Of a stretch of 14,087 nt of DNA, positions 1 through 6,233 are shown one piece after another. Positions within the stretch are counted from its first letter, which is position 1. Every line of letters begins with the position of its first letter. The notes under the pieces were generated by a model. That model saw nothing but the letters and a program-made list of their open reading frames with translations. It ran no database searches and was not told the DNA's origin. Location: positions 1 through 14,087 of the forward strand of contig JBBIJX010000041.1 of assembly GCA_037445775.1 (NCBI GenBank). The letters run 5' to 3'. Position numbers and translations under genes: made by a program. The stretch is from JBBUX01 sp037445775 (GTDB lineage: Bacteria; Actinomycetota; Coriobacteriia; Anaerosomatales; PHET01).

Positions 1-26
1 TCGTGCGCGTTTGGGCGTCTGGAGTG

Positions 27-32
27 TAGAAT
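27..32 (+). promoter_or_regulatory. Candidate -10 element for the first small gene
   Basis: TAGAAT lies 50 nt upstream of the ATG at 83 and matches the TANNNT core of actinobacterial housekeeping promoters. No convincing -35 box is visible, and the window edge is close. Assigned by position and sequence only. Confidence 0.35.
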
Positions 33-82
33 CCGGTTCCACGATAGCCAAACTGCGGAGCGAGTACCGAGGAGATCATCAC

Positions 83-325
83 ATGGCCGCGTGCTGGGAG
101 CAGCGAGGGTGCGACGACGAAATGCAGGCGACCTGTCCTCATCCGACCACACTCAAAGATCGATGCCCTTCGAAATGCGCGTTCGCCCGGTGCGACCGCC
201 CGTCACGTGAGGTCACGAGCGACCCGGAGCTCATATTCTCCGTAGATATCGACCGGTCTGCCGCGATCAAGGAAGACTGCCTCCACTGTGCGTTCTTCCT
301 GAGGAGCGGTCCGCGCATCCCCTGA
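83..325 (+). CDS. Small cysteine-rich protein, probable metal-binding (80 aa)
   Basis: The function is not known. The ATG at 83 is chosen because a strong ribosome binding site (GAGGAG, 69-74) sits 8 nt upstream; the frame is open further upstream but has no comparable site. The 80-aa product has eight cysteines at residues 4, 10, 18, 28, 32, 37, 66 and 69, including an N-terminal CW pair and a C-terminal CLHC, with a more acidic middle. The CW...C...CP...C...C...CxxC spacing loosely recalls small 'two-CW' proteins of anaerobic bacteria, but I cannot confirm this without a profile search. There is no signal peptide or membrane segment, so it is probably cytoplasmic, with the cysteines binding zinc or an iron-sulfur cluster. 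It stands 88 nt before the next gene and may be transcribed from its own promoter. Confidence 0.7.
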   Translation: MAACWEQRGCDDEMQATCPHPTTLKDRCPSKCAFARCDRPSREVTSDPELIFSVDIDRSAAIKEDCLHCAFFLRSGPRIP

Positions 326-379
326 CGTCCTCGTGGCGTGCGCCCGATTGGGGCATAGACATCTCGGCTGTTGATGCTT

Positions 380-396
380 TCACGCGGCACGCGTGA
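380..396. repeat. Perfect inverted repeat upstream of the 72-aa gene
   Basis: TCACGCG and CGCGTGA form 7-bp arms around a 3-nt spacer. The repeat ends 7 nt before the GGGAGGG ribosome binding site (404-410) of the gene starting at 414. It could be a repressor operator or a short hairpin in the 5' leader. No T-tract follows, so it is not an intrinsic terminator. Confidence 0.4.
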
Positions 397-413
397 CGCG
401 GCAGGGAGGGCCC

Positions 414-632
414 ATGGACTACTACACGGACGATCTCACTCTGTACGTGCTTGTGCGAGACCTGTTTCTCGCGAGTTCCATCACATGCTTCCTTTGGGCG
501 CTTCACCGTATTGGCAATGGCGTGTCACTGTCGGGTCGTGTCGCTGTCTACCGCCACCTCGGGGACGCATGCACGCCCGAGGAGCGCGAGCAGTTGATCC
601 ACAAGATCAAGTGCGAGACGCTGCGCTACTGA
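414..632 (+). CDS. Small hypothetical protein (72 aa)
   Basis: I do not recognise this protein. The ATG at 414 is preceded by GGGAGGG (404-410) at a usable distance; an ATG-like start 21 nt upstream lacks such a site. The product has a hydrophobic, possibly helical stretch at about residues 9-34 (aromatic and aliphatic residues with one Cys) and a charged C-terminal half. The hydrophobic stretch is interrupted by charged residues, so a membrane helix is doubtful. The stop codon TGA (630-632) is followed immediately by the GTG start of the DNA glycosylase gene. The two are therefore probably co-transcribed and translationally coupled, which suggests but does not prove a link to DNA repair. Confidence 0.55.
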   Translation: MDYYTDDLTLYVLVRDLFLASSITCFLWALHRIGNGVSLSGRVAVYRHLGDACTPEEREQLIHKIKCETLRY

Positions 633-1412
633 GTGTCCCGCCTCGACGTCGAGAGGCGCCTCGTCACGTTCGGACGTGAGCTGGAGGCGGCTGGCGCGGC
701 GCAGGTCGGAGATTCATTCTCCACCGACGCGACGGCTGATGCGCTGCTGCGTGCCTCTCCCGAGGCGTTCCTGATAGGCGTGCTCTTCACGCAAGGTATC
801 CCTGCCGAACGGGCGTGGGCGGCCCCTGCGTCGCTGCTGGAGCGGATCGGCACACTTGAGCCCGCGTACCTCGCAGCGCACCCGGCTGCGGTGCGGTCGG
901 CGGTGCAACAGCCTCCCATGCTCCATCGGTTCAAGGAGACGCTGCCGCGCTGGATCGTCGCGTGCGCGTGCCGTCTGATCGACGAGTATGACGGGAAGGC
1001 GGCCAACATCTGGCCGGAAGGGGCGAGCGTGCTCGACGTGACGTCACGCCTCACGGCATTCGAAGGTATCGGGCGCAAGAAGGCCGTGATGGCCGTTGAG
1101 ATCCTCACCCGGCACTTCGGCGTCTCCCTCGCGGGGCGGGAGTGTGGGCAAGTCGCCTACGACGTGCACGTGCGCCGCGTGTTCCTGCGCACGGGCCTTG
1201 TCGATATCGACACGCCGGAGGCGATCGCGCAGGCGGCCTCGGCCGCGTGTCCCGAAGCGCCAGGAACGCTCGACCTGCCGACATGGCTCGTCGGGCGTCA
1301 ATGGTGCAGGCCGCGAGCGCCGCTGTGCGACGAGTGCCGGCTTTCCGACGTCTGCCCGCGACTCACGTGCAGGTCCGCTACCGGAGTGGGCGCGCGAACG
1401 CCCTCCCGGTAG
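633..1412 (+). CDS. HhH-GPD family DNA glycosylase, endonuclease III-like, with [4Fe-4S] cluster loop
   Basis: This is probably a base-excision DNA repair glycosylase/AP lyase that removes damaged or mismatched bases (259 aa). The helix-hairpin-helix lies at about residues 141-155 and contains the motif GIGRKKA. K149 aligns with the catalytic lysine of endonuclease III, and D177 in YDVHVRR aligns with its catalytic aspartate. The C-terminus carries C225-x6-C232-x2-C235-x5-C241, exactly the endonuclease III [4Fe-4S] loop spacing. A Q in the LFTQG segment (residues 51-55) matches the conserved N-terminal Gln of the family. The N-terminal half otherwise differs from standard Nth, and a proline usually found in the HhH (PGVG) is Glu here, so substrate preference may differ and I give no gene symbol. 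The GTG start directly abuts the stop of the upstream gene. Its stop lies 9 nt from the convergent DUF1015 stop, with no terminator visible between them. Confidence 0.85.
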   Translation: MSRLDVERRLVTFGRELEAAGAAQVGDSFSTDATADALLRASPEAFLIGVLFTQGIPAERAWAAPASLLERIGTLEPAYLAAHPAAVRSAVQQPPMLHRFKETLPRWIVACACRLIDEYDGKAANIWPEGASVLDVTSRLTAFEGIGRKKAVMAVEILTRHFGVSLAGRECGQVAYDVHVRRVFLRTGLVDIDTPEAIAQAASAACPEAPGTLDLPTWLVGRQWCRPRAPLCDECRLSDVCPRLTCRSATGVGARTPSR

Positions 1413-1421
1413 GTGAGCCAG

Positions 1422-2720
1422 CTACTCCGCCGAACGCATGACCAGTCCGGACAGGAGCTTCGGGTAGAAGTAGGTGCTCTTCTGCGGCATCATCTCGCCG
1501 CTCAGCGCGACAAGGCGCAACTGGTCGAGACCGGTGGGGCGCAGAACGAGAGCGACGTCGTGCTCCGCCGTCGCGGCGAAGGCTACGTGAGCATCCTTCG
1601 TGAACGACAGGCGGTCGAGCGTCTCCGCCCGCTCCGGGTGCACCGCCAACAGCGGCCACAGCACGAGCTCCTGCATGATGGAGACGTCGAGCGATTTCCA
1701 CGCGCTGCCGCGGTCGGCGGTGATTGCGCGGTCGAGGTCCACGTCGGACCTCAACACGGCGAGCTTCGGCCGATCATCGGCGCGGGTCTTCACGAGGAAC
1801 GCCGCGCGTCTGTGTCCTTCGAGCGCTGACGCAGGGTGTCCTGTAGCCAGCTCGGTGACGTCGAAGTACTCCCGCAGGCGCTCGTAGAACACCTCGGCGT
1901 CGAAGGGCTCGGCGGAGTCCGCGACGCGGTGGTAGGGCAGCACGACGAGCTCGGGGTCGTCCATGTTCACGAGCGCCATCATGACGTGGTCGTAGGGCGG
2001 GTCCGCCGGCTGTTGACCTTCCTCACGCACGGCTTCTCGCCGCAGGTCGCGGTAGGCGAGCGCTGTGGTGTAGCGGTGATGCCCGTCGGCGATGAAGATG
2101 CGCTTGTCGGCCATGAACGCGCGAAGCCGGTCTGCGACGGCGGGGTCGACGCACGTCCATAGCGTGCTGGCTACTCCGTCTGCGTCGCAAGCATGGGCTG
2201 CGGGCTCGGTGGCGGTGACGGCGTCGAAGAGCGCGTTGGTCACCGCGCCGGGGTCCTCGTACATGCCGAACACCTGGCTGAAGTTCGCTCCGGTGGCCTT
2301 GATGAGCTCGAAGCGGTCGCCGAGCGCCTTGGGGAGCGTCCGCTCGTGCGGAACGACCACCCCAGCGTCGAAAGGCTCGAGCGCGACCTCGGTTATGAAC
2401 GCCCGGCGCCGGACGGTGCGGCCCCCGAGCTCGAAGCGTTGCTCGAGAACGTAGATCATCGGCATGTCGTCGTGCCTGAGCACGCCGGTGGCGCGCCACG
2501 CGTCCCAGGTCGCCTTCCCTGTCGAGTATCGATTGAGTGGATCCGCCGGGTCGAGGACGCCCTCGGGCAACTCCAAGGCGACGATGTTGCGGGGGTCATT
2601 CGCCAGCAGTTCGGCACGCTCAGCTTCTGAGACGACGTCATAGGGGGGCGCACACAGCGCCGACAGGTCGGGGTCGGATGAGGCGTAGCGCCAAGCGCGG
2701 AAGGGGCGGACGCGGGCCAT
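1422..2720 (-). CDS. DUF1015 family protein (432 aa)
   Basis: This is a full-length member of the DUF1015 (PF06245) family, whose biochemical role is not established. Recognisable motifs are the N-terminal APPYDV (residues 24-29), PHERT (124-128), ADGHHRYTTA (211-220) and the C-terminal STYFYPK signature near residue 415. The His-rich HHR segment is the obvious active-site or ligand-binding candidate. There is no signal peptide or membrane segment. The ATG at 2720 is preceded by AGGAGA, 8 nt away, which supports the start. The gene lies downstream of azlC-azlD on the same strand, 102 nt after azlD, and that gap holds a candidate promoter of its own, so it may be transcribed separately. The family assignment is firm; any function would be a guess. 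Confidence 0.92.
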   Translation of the reverse strand: MARVRPFRAWRYASSDPDLSALCAPPYDVVSEAERAELLANDPRNIVALELPEGVLDPADPLNRYSTGKATWDAWRATGVLRHDDMPMIYVLEQRFELGGRTVRRRAFITEVALEPFDAGVVVPHERTLPKALGDRFELIKATGANFSQVFGMYEDPGAVTNALFDAVTATEPAAHACDADGVASTLWTCVDPAVADRLRAFMADKRIFIADGHHRYTTALAYRDLRREAVREEGQQPADPPYDHVMMALVNMDDPELVVLPYHRVADSAEPFDAEVFYERLREYFDVTELATGHPASALEGHRRAAFLVKTRADDRPKLAVLRSDVDLDRAITADRGSAWKSLDVSIMQELVLWPLLAVHPERAETLDRLSFTKDAHVAFAATAEHDVALVLRPTGLDQLRLVALSGEMMPQKSTYFYPKLLSGLVMRSAE

Positions 2721-2784
2721 ATGGGAGCTCTCCTAGCGGATGGCGGGCGGGCTTGCGTCTTGGCTGACGACGGCTGCGGGCGCC

Positions 2785-2790
2785 AGTCTA
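2785..2790 (-). promoter_or_regulatory. Candidate -10 element for the DUF1015 gene
   Basis: On the minus strand this reads TAGACT within GCTAGACT, 64 nt upstream of the DUF1015 ATG. The same GCTAGA(A/C)T string precedes the genes at 4000 and 6234. No clear -35 box is visible. Confidence 0.35.
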
Positions 2791-2822
2791 GCGCACGCGC
2801 GACACAGCGGGAAGCCGAGGCG

Positions 2823-3158
2823 TCAGAAGACCGCCCGTGCCGCGACGAAGCACACGATGCCGGCGAGTGTCGCCCCTAGGAAGCTCTGGGTGAGCCGGAA
2901 TACGACGGCCGAAGCGATGGCCCCCCATACTCCCGGGTTCGTCAACGGGGGCTGCCAAGTGCCCGCCGGGCGCAGGGTCTCTGAGGCCACGAGCGCGCCC
3001 ATGACCGAAATGGGCACGAAGGAGAGCCATCTCATGAGCGGCGCTGGGAGCGCGAGGCGCGAGAGCACCGCGATCGGAACGAAGCGCAGGCCGAAGTTGA
3101 TCACAGCCATGCCGACAATCACGGCTGCTATAGGTCCGGCCGCGAGTTCACTCGTCAC
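2823..3158 (-). CDS. azlD: Branched-chain amino acid export subunit, AzlD family
   Basis: Small integral-membrane partner of AzlC. In known systems the pair (AzlCD, BrnFE-like) exports branched-chain amino acids such as leucine, isoleucine or valine, and sometimes methionine. From the GTG at 3158 the protein is 111 aa, the normal AzlD length, with about four hydrophobic segments (residues about 5-27, 40-53, 72-90 and 92-110) and the conserved small-protein pattern NFGLRFVP followed by FVPISVMGAL. The GTG start overlaps the azlC stop by 11 nt, which implies translational coupling. An upstream in-frame ATG at 3191 would add 11 residues with no better binding site, so I prefer the GTG. The substrate cannot be read from the sequence. 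Confidence 0.85.
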   Translation of the reverse strand: MTSELAAGPIAAVIVGMAVINFGLRFVPIAVLSRLALPAPLMRWLSFVPISVMGALVASETLRPAGTWQPPLTNPGVWGAIASAVVFRLTQSFLGATLAGIVCFVAARAVF

Positions 3159-3882
3159 GGAACACCGCCCATGCGATCGTTGCGGCCCCAAGCGAAGCGA
3201 TCACGATGAACCACGAGGGCTCGATCACGACGCCCCGGTCCCGGACGAGCGGCAGCGCGAGCACGATGGCGCCTGCGAGAACGCCGGTGACCACGTGTCG
3301 CCGGTCCTCGGCTAGCGCCACGAAGAGCGCGGAGAACATGGCGGCCATGGCGAACTCCAAACCGAGCCTTCCCGGATCGGCTATGAGCCCGGCGCCGGCG
3401 GCGCCGACGAGTGTGCCGAGCACCCAGCCCAGCCACGCGACTGCGCCCACTCCCGCCATGCTCGCGGCGCTCGCGGAGCCCTGGCGCTGGTCGGCGATGT
3501 TGATCGCGAACGTCTCATCGGTCAGCGTGAAGGCGAGCCAAGTCTGCAAAGGGAGTCCCACACCGCGCAAATGCGGCGAGATCGTGGTAGCGAACAAGAC
3601 GTACCTGAGGTTGACGACCGCCGTGGCCGCGAGTGTCGCGGCAGCGGTGGTGCCGCTCCCTAGCAGTGACAGCGCGATGAGCTGTCCTGCGCCGGCGAGC
3701 GCGGTGGCCGAGCACGTCACGGCACCCGCGATGCCGAACCCGAGTTGCCGTGCGAGTACGCCGAAGGCGGCGCCGACCGGCAGGTAGCCTAGGAAGATCG
3801 GTAGCCCGAGTCGTACGCCGCGCGTGAAGCCGTGACCGCCGACGGAGTGTCGCGGCCCGTCTGAGGTCCGGGTCCGAGGCAT
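3148..3882 (-). CDS. azlC: Branched-chain amino acid exporter, AzlC family large subunit
   Basis: Large membrane subunit of an AzlCD-type amino acid exporter (244 aa, usual family length). Family motifs are visible: YLPVGAAFGVLA (33-44), the AGAGQ segment (63-67), NLRYVLF (91-97) and TDETFA (121-126), followed by several long hydrophobic helices to the C-terminus. The ATG at 3882 is chosen because the first membrane helix follows at residue 25 and the 78 extra upstream codons of the open frame are hydrophilic and antisense to the 4000 gene. No Shine-Dalgarno-like sequence precedes this ATG. Instead a -10 core ends 7 nt before it, so the mRNA may be leaderless. The gene is divergent from the zinc-ribbon gene at 4000, with 117 nt between them. 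Confidence 0.9.
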   Translation of the reverse strand: MPRTRTSDGPRHSVGGHGFTRGVRLGLPIFLGYLPVGAAFGVLARQLGFGIAGAVTCSATALAGAGQLIALSLLGSGTTAAATLAATAVVNLRYVLFATTISPHLRGVGLPLQTWLAFTLTDETFAINIADQRQGSASAASMAGVGAVAWLGWVLGTLVGAAGAGLIADPGRLGLEFAMAAMFSALFVALAEDRRHVVTGVLAGAIVLALPLVRDRGVVIEPSWFIVIASLGAATIAWAVFRDE

Positions 3883-3889
3883 GCCGCGG

Positions 3890-3898
3890 ATGGTAGCA
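3890..3898 (-). promoter_or_regulatory. Extended -10 element of azlC, consistent with a leaderless transcript
   Basis: On the minus strand this reads TGCTACCAT, an extended -10 (TG-n-TACCAT). The last T is separated by 7 nt from the azlC ATG, which puts the expected transcription start at or next to the A of the start codon. The same 9-mer precedes lemA at 4417-4425. There is no good -35 box. Confidence 0.45.
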
Positions 3899-3960
3899 CG
3901 GATGGCCTGCTTCTTGCGGCCGGTATCGATGAGTTCCGCGCGAGGCGCGGTGAGTCGCGC

Positions 3961-3966
3961 TAGAAT
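3961..3966 (+). promoter_or_regulatory. Candidate -10 element for the zinc-ribbon gene
   Basis: TAGAAT within GCTAGAAT, 33 nt before the ATG at 4000. It resembles the elements at 2785-2790 (minus strand) and 6192-6197. No -35 box could be assigned. Confidence 0.4.
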
Positions 3967-3999
3967 GGGACTACGGGTACTTCTCAGGAGGCGGCCGCG

Positions 4000-4380
4000 A
4001 TGGAGTTCACGATCAATTGCCCGGTGGACGGTCCCGTCGACGTCGGCATCGAGGACATCGACACGGTCGTACTGCGCGAGGCGGAGCGTGCCGACATCAC
4101 GTTCGTCTGTCCGCACTGCGGTTCGTCGATCTGCGTCAGCGCGATCGTTCCCGCGTTCCTGCTGTCAGCCATCGAGGCGCTCGCCGAGGATGCCGGTCCG
4201 GGGCAGCGTGGTGGGTTCGTCGTGGTCGGCACGATGACGGGATCCGTCTTCACTGAGGAAGATGTCCGCGAATCGGACTCGCACGCGGACGCCTACTGCG
4301 AGTATTTCCGGCGACAGCTAGAACGGGTGAGCAGCGTCGACGACGCGCTCGCCGAGATCGACTCGTCTCGGACGGTCTGA
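4000..4380 (+). CDS. Zinc-ribbon-like hypothetical protein (126 aa)
   Basis: The function is unknown. An excellent AGGAGG (3986-3991) 8 nt upstream fixes the start. The first 45 residues look like a zinc-ribbon: C7-P near the N-terminus and C37-P-H-C40-G-S-S-I, with an acidic strand-turn region between. A further Cys is at 45, and one at 100 lies in a YCEYFRRQL helix. Residues 50-64 are moderately hydrophobic but do not look like a membrane span. The C-terminal third is acidic and probably helical, ending with a short Asp/Glu-rich tail. The protein is likely a cytoplasmic metal-binding or adaptor protein. It is followed by a short hairpin and, 85 nt later, by lemA on the same strand. It could instead be a nucleic-acid-binding protein; the sequence does not decide. 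Confidence 0.75.
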   Translation: MEFTINCPVDGPVDVGIEDIDTVVLREAERADITFVCPHCGSSICVSAIVPAFLLSAIEALAEDAGPGQRGGFVVVGTMTGSVFTEEDVRESDSHADAYCEYFRRQLERVSSVDDALAEIDSSRTV

Positions 4381-4382
4381 GG

Positions 4383-4395
4383 CCCGCGCCGCGGG
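4383..4395 (+). terminator. GC-rich hairpin after the zinc-ribbon gene, weak terminator candidate
   Basis: CCCGC-GCC-GCGGG can form a 5-bp stem with a 3-nt loop, starting 3 nt after the stop codon at 4378-4380. No U-tract follows, so it is at most a weak or T-less terminator, or a stabilising 3' stem. Confidence 0.25.
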
Positions 4396-4416
4396 TGGAG
4401 CGGCTCGGTGCCCGGG

Positions 4417-4425
4417 TGCTACCAT
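4417..4425 (+). promoter_or_regulatory. Extended -10 element for lemA-lgt
   Basis: TGCTACCAT (TG-n-TACCAT) lies 40 nt before the lemA ATG and is identical to the element in front of azlC. An extended -10 can work without a clear -35 box, and none is seen. Confidence 0.4.
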
Positions 4426-4465
4426 GCACGGGCGCCCGAGGCGCGCTGACAAGAGGAGGGCTCTG

Positions 4466-5026
4466 ATGGAGTGGCTCGCATGCACGGGGGTGGGTGTTCT
4501 CGTCGCCGGCATCGCGGTGGCCGTCATCGCGCTCTACAACCGGCTCATCGTGCTGCGCAACCGTGTCCAGAACTCGTGGGCGCAGATCGAGGTGCAGCTC
4601 AAGCGCCGCTATGATCTGATCCCGAACCTCGTCGAGACGGTGAGGGGCTACGCGTCACATGAGAGCAAGACATTGGAGACTGTCGTTGCGGCACGCAGCG
4701 CCGCGATGGCCGCGCAGGGCGGAGTCGCCGCCCAGGGCGAGGCGGAGAACATGCTGACCGGCGCGCTGAAGTCGCTCTTCGCGCTCGCCGAGGCGTATCC
4801 GGACCTCAAAGCCAACACGAACTTCCTCGATCTGCAGGAGAAGCTTGCGGACGCCGAGAACAAGATCGCCTACGCGCGCCAGTTCTACAACGACACCGTC
4901 ATGAGCTTCAACACCGCGATTCAGTCGTTCCCGGCCAACCTGCTCGCGGGGGTCTTCGGTTTCAGCGCACGGGAGTACTTCGAGGCCGAGCCGGCCGCTG
5001 ATGAGGCGCCGAAGGTGCAGTTCTAG
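4466..5026 (+). CDS. lemA: LemA family membrane-anchored protein
   Basis: Member of the LemA family (186 aa, usual length). LemA proteins have an N-terminal membrane helix followed by a long helical bundle; the precise role is not settled. Here the helix spans about residues 7-28. It is followed by the family signature NSWAQIEVQLKRRYDLIPNL (36-55) and VRGYASHE (59-66), then the second conserved block YPDLKANTNFLDLQEKL (101-117) and ARQFYND (127-133). The ATG at 4466 has AGGAGG (4454-4459) 6 nt upstream. The open frame runs 14 codons further upstream, but those residues are basic and lack a binding site. The stop is 6 nt from the lgt start, so the two are probably one transcript. The usual neighbours of lemA (a TPM-domain or HtpX-like gene) are not here. 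Confidence 0.93.
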   Translation: MEWLACTGVGVLVAGIAVAVIALYNRLIVLRNRVQNSWAQIEVQLKRRYDLIPNLVETVRGYASHESKTLETVVAARSAAMAAQGGVAAQGEAENMLTGALKSLFALAEAYPDLKANTNFLDLQEKLADAENKIAYARQFYNDTVMSFNTAIQSFPANLLAGVFGFSAREYFEAEPAADEAPKVQF

Positions 5027-5032
5027 TAGCGC

Positions 5033-5866
5033 ATGGAGGTCGCGGCATTAGTCTACCCGCAGCTGGACCCCGTGGCGTTCCGTATCGGTTCGCTCGCCGT
5101 CCACTGGTACGGCTTGGCCTACTTGGCCGCCTTCGCGGTCTGCGCGCTGATGGCCCGGTGGCTCGCGCGCCGCTGGGATCTCAGCGTCTCCGGCGACGAC
5201 CTGCTGACCATGCTCTTGGGCGCCGTCATCGGCGTGGTGGCGGGGGCTAGGCTCGGCTATGTGCTCTTCTACGGCGTCGAGTCATTCGTACGGCAGCCGG
5301 CTCGGATCTTGGCGATCTGGGACGGAGGCATGTCGTTTCACGGGGGGCTCGTCGGCATCCTTGTCGCCGGCGTCGTCGTTGCGCGCTCGCTAAGGATGCC
5401 GCTCCTGACGCTCTGGGACCTCGGTGCGGTCGGCGCGCCAACGGGTTTTCTGCTCGGGCGGCTCGCCAACTTCGTGAACGGCGAACTCTGGGGACGCGTG
5501 AGCACCGTGCCGTGGGCGATGGTGTTTCCCGGGGCTGGTCCTCAACCGCGCCATCCGTCGCAGCTCTACGAGGCGCTTCTCGAGGGGCTGGTGCTTGGGG
5601 TCGTCATGGTCGCGCTTGCCCGACGGCTTCCGCCCCGCCCAAGGGGAGAGCTCGTGGGATGGGTCATCACCATCTACGGAGTCGTACGGATCTTGGCCGA
5701 GTTCTTCAGGGAACCCGATCTCCAACTAGGCTTCATCGCGGGCGGGTGGCTCACCATGGGCATGATCCTGAGCGTACCCATGGTCGTTGGTGGCGCGTCG
5801 CTCGTCTGGTGGGCGCGCAGGAGTCGTCTTCCGCAGATGGGCCCTCGCTCGCGCGACGATACCTAG
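5033..5866 (+). CDS. lgt: Prolipoprotein diacylglyceryl transferase Lgt
   Basis: Membrane enzyme that transfers diacylglycerol from phosphatidylglycerol to the lipobox cysteine of prolipoproteins, the first step of lipoprotein maturation (277 aa). Several membrane helices are visible. Diagnostic segments are HWYGLAY (24-30), SFHGG with H103, the Lgt signature GRLANFVNGELWGR (142-155, with R143), HPSQLYE (174-180) and R219/R226 in the VVRILAEFFREPD block. H103, R143, R219 and R226 correspond to residues important in E. coli Lgt. The glycine usual before NF in the signature is Ala here. The start 6 nt after lemA has only a weak binding site (AAGGTG inside the end of lemA), which suggests translation by coupling. 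Its likely substrates in this window are the lipoproteins at 6234 and 12484. Confidence 0.95.
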   Translation: MEVAALVYPQLDPVAFRIGSLAVHWYGLAYLAAFAVCALMARWLARRWDLSVSGDDLLTMLLGAVIGVVAGARLGYVLFYGVESFVRQPARILAIWDGGMSFHGGLVGILVAGVVVARSLRMPLLTLWDLGAVGAPTGFLLGRLANFVNGELWGRVSTVPWAMVFPGAGPQPRHPSQLYEALLEGLVLGVVMVALARRLPPRPRGELVGWVITIYGVVRILAEFFREPDLQLGFIAGGWLTMGMILSVPMVVGGASLVWWARRSRLPQMGPRSRDDT

Positions 5867-6075
5867 GACTCAGGTTCGCAGATGGGCTCAGGCGGTCGCC
5901 AGCACGGACCCTCGCGGCCAAGGCATCGTGCGCTCTCCGAGGCCGCAAGACGTCGCGGCGGAGTGCAGTGGGCGCAGAACAACTGCGGGAACTGCCCGAC
6001 GACGTCCTTGAGATCCTCATCCTCATAGGGTGAGGGGTCCGGCGTCTCGATCATGTGTAGCAGGTAGCAGGTCAT
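5863..6075 (-). CDS. Possible small Cys-rich protein (70 aa), convergent with lgt
   Basis: The product is unrecognised. This frame is the only plausible gene in the 367-nt stretch between lgt and the DUF3048 gene. Reading from the ATG at 6075 gives 70 residues: an acidic segment (PYEDEDLKD, 16-24), then FCAHC with C34 and C37, and further cysteines at 51, 58 and 66, a possible metal site. GGGTGG lies 7 nt upstream of the ATG, and a promoter-like pair (TTGCCC, 18 nt, TAGCAT) lies just before that at 6101-6130, giving a leader of about 20 nt. Its TAG stop overlaps the lgt TAG on the opposite strand (shared CTAG). Third positions are GC-rich, but less strongly than in neighbouring genes. It could also be a chance frame, hence the moderate confidence. 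Confidence 0.45.
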   Translation of the reverse strand: MTCYLLHMIETPDPSPYEDEDLKDVVGQFPQLFCAHCTPPRRLAASESARCLGREGPCWRPPEPICEPES

Positions 6076-6100
6076 CGTCGGGCCACCCTTCGACGGCCCC

Positions 6101-6130
6101 ATGCTACGCCGCATCACAGCGGAGGGGCAA
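6101..6130 (-). promoter_or_regulatory. Candidate promoter for the minus-strand 70-aa gene
   Basis: On the minus strand, TTGCCC (6125-6130) and TAGCAT (6101-6106) are separated by 18 nt, and the -10 ends 25 nt before the ATG at 6075. Four of six -35 bases match the consensus. Confidence 0.35.
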
Positions 6131-6191
6131 CGCGCCCTTGCCGTTCGGCGGCGACAGCAGGTGATTGACGCCACAAGCGCTTCGATTCGGC

Positions 6192-6197
6192 TAGACT
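6192..6197 (+). promoter_or_regulatory. Candidate -10 element for the DUF3048 lipoprotein gene
   Basis: TAGACT within GCTAGACT, 36 nt before the ATG. A TTGACG hexamer at 6165-6170 would leave a 21-nt spacer, too long for a classical promoter, so the -10 may act alone or with another factor. Confidence 0.35.
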
Positions 6198-6233
6198 CGG
6201 CACGACACTCATACGGAAGGCGGATCTAATTCC

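Noticed and set aside
1413..1421. Bidirectional terminator between the glycosylase and DUF1015 genes
   Set aside because: Only 9 nt lie between the convergent stops, with no stem and no T-tract.
3206..3787. Plus-strand open frame (193 codons) over azlC
   Set aside because: Antisense to azlC, which has clear family motifs; the translation is low-complexity Ser/Ala/Pro.
3883..4116. Upstream extension of azlC by 78 codons
   Set aside because: Hydrophilic sequence antisense to the zinc-ribbon gene and beyond the azlC promoter core; family length fits the start at 3882.
4424..4465. Upstream extension of lemA by 14 residues
   Set aside because: Its ATG overlaps the promoter core TACCAT and has no binding site; AGGAGG before 4466 is clear.
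5867..6233. Possible tRNA or other structured RNA between lgt and the DUF3048 gene
   Set aside because: No T-loop consensus, acceptor pairing or convincing cloverleaf was found on either strand.
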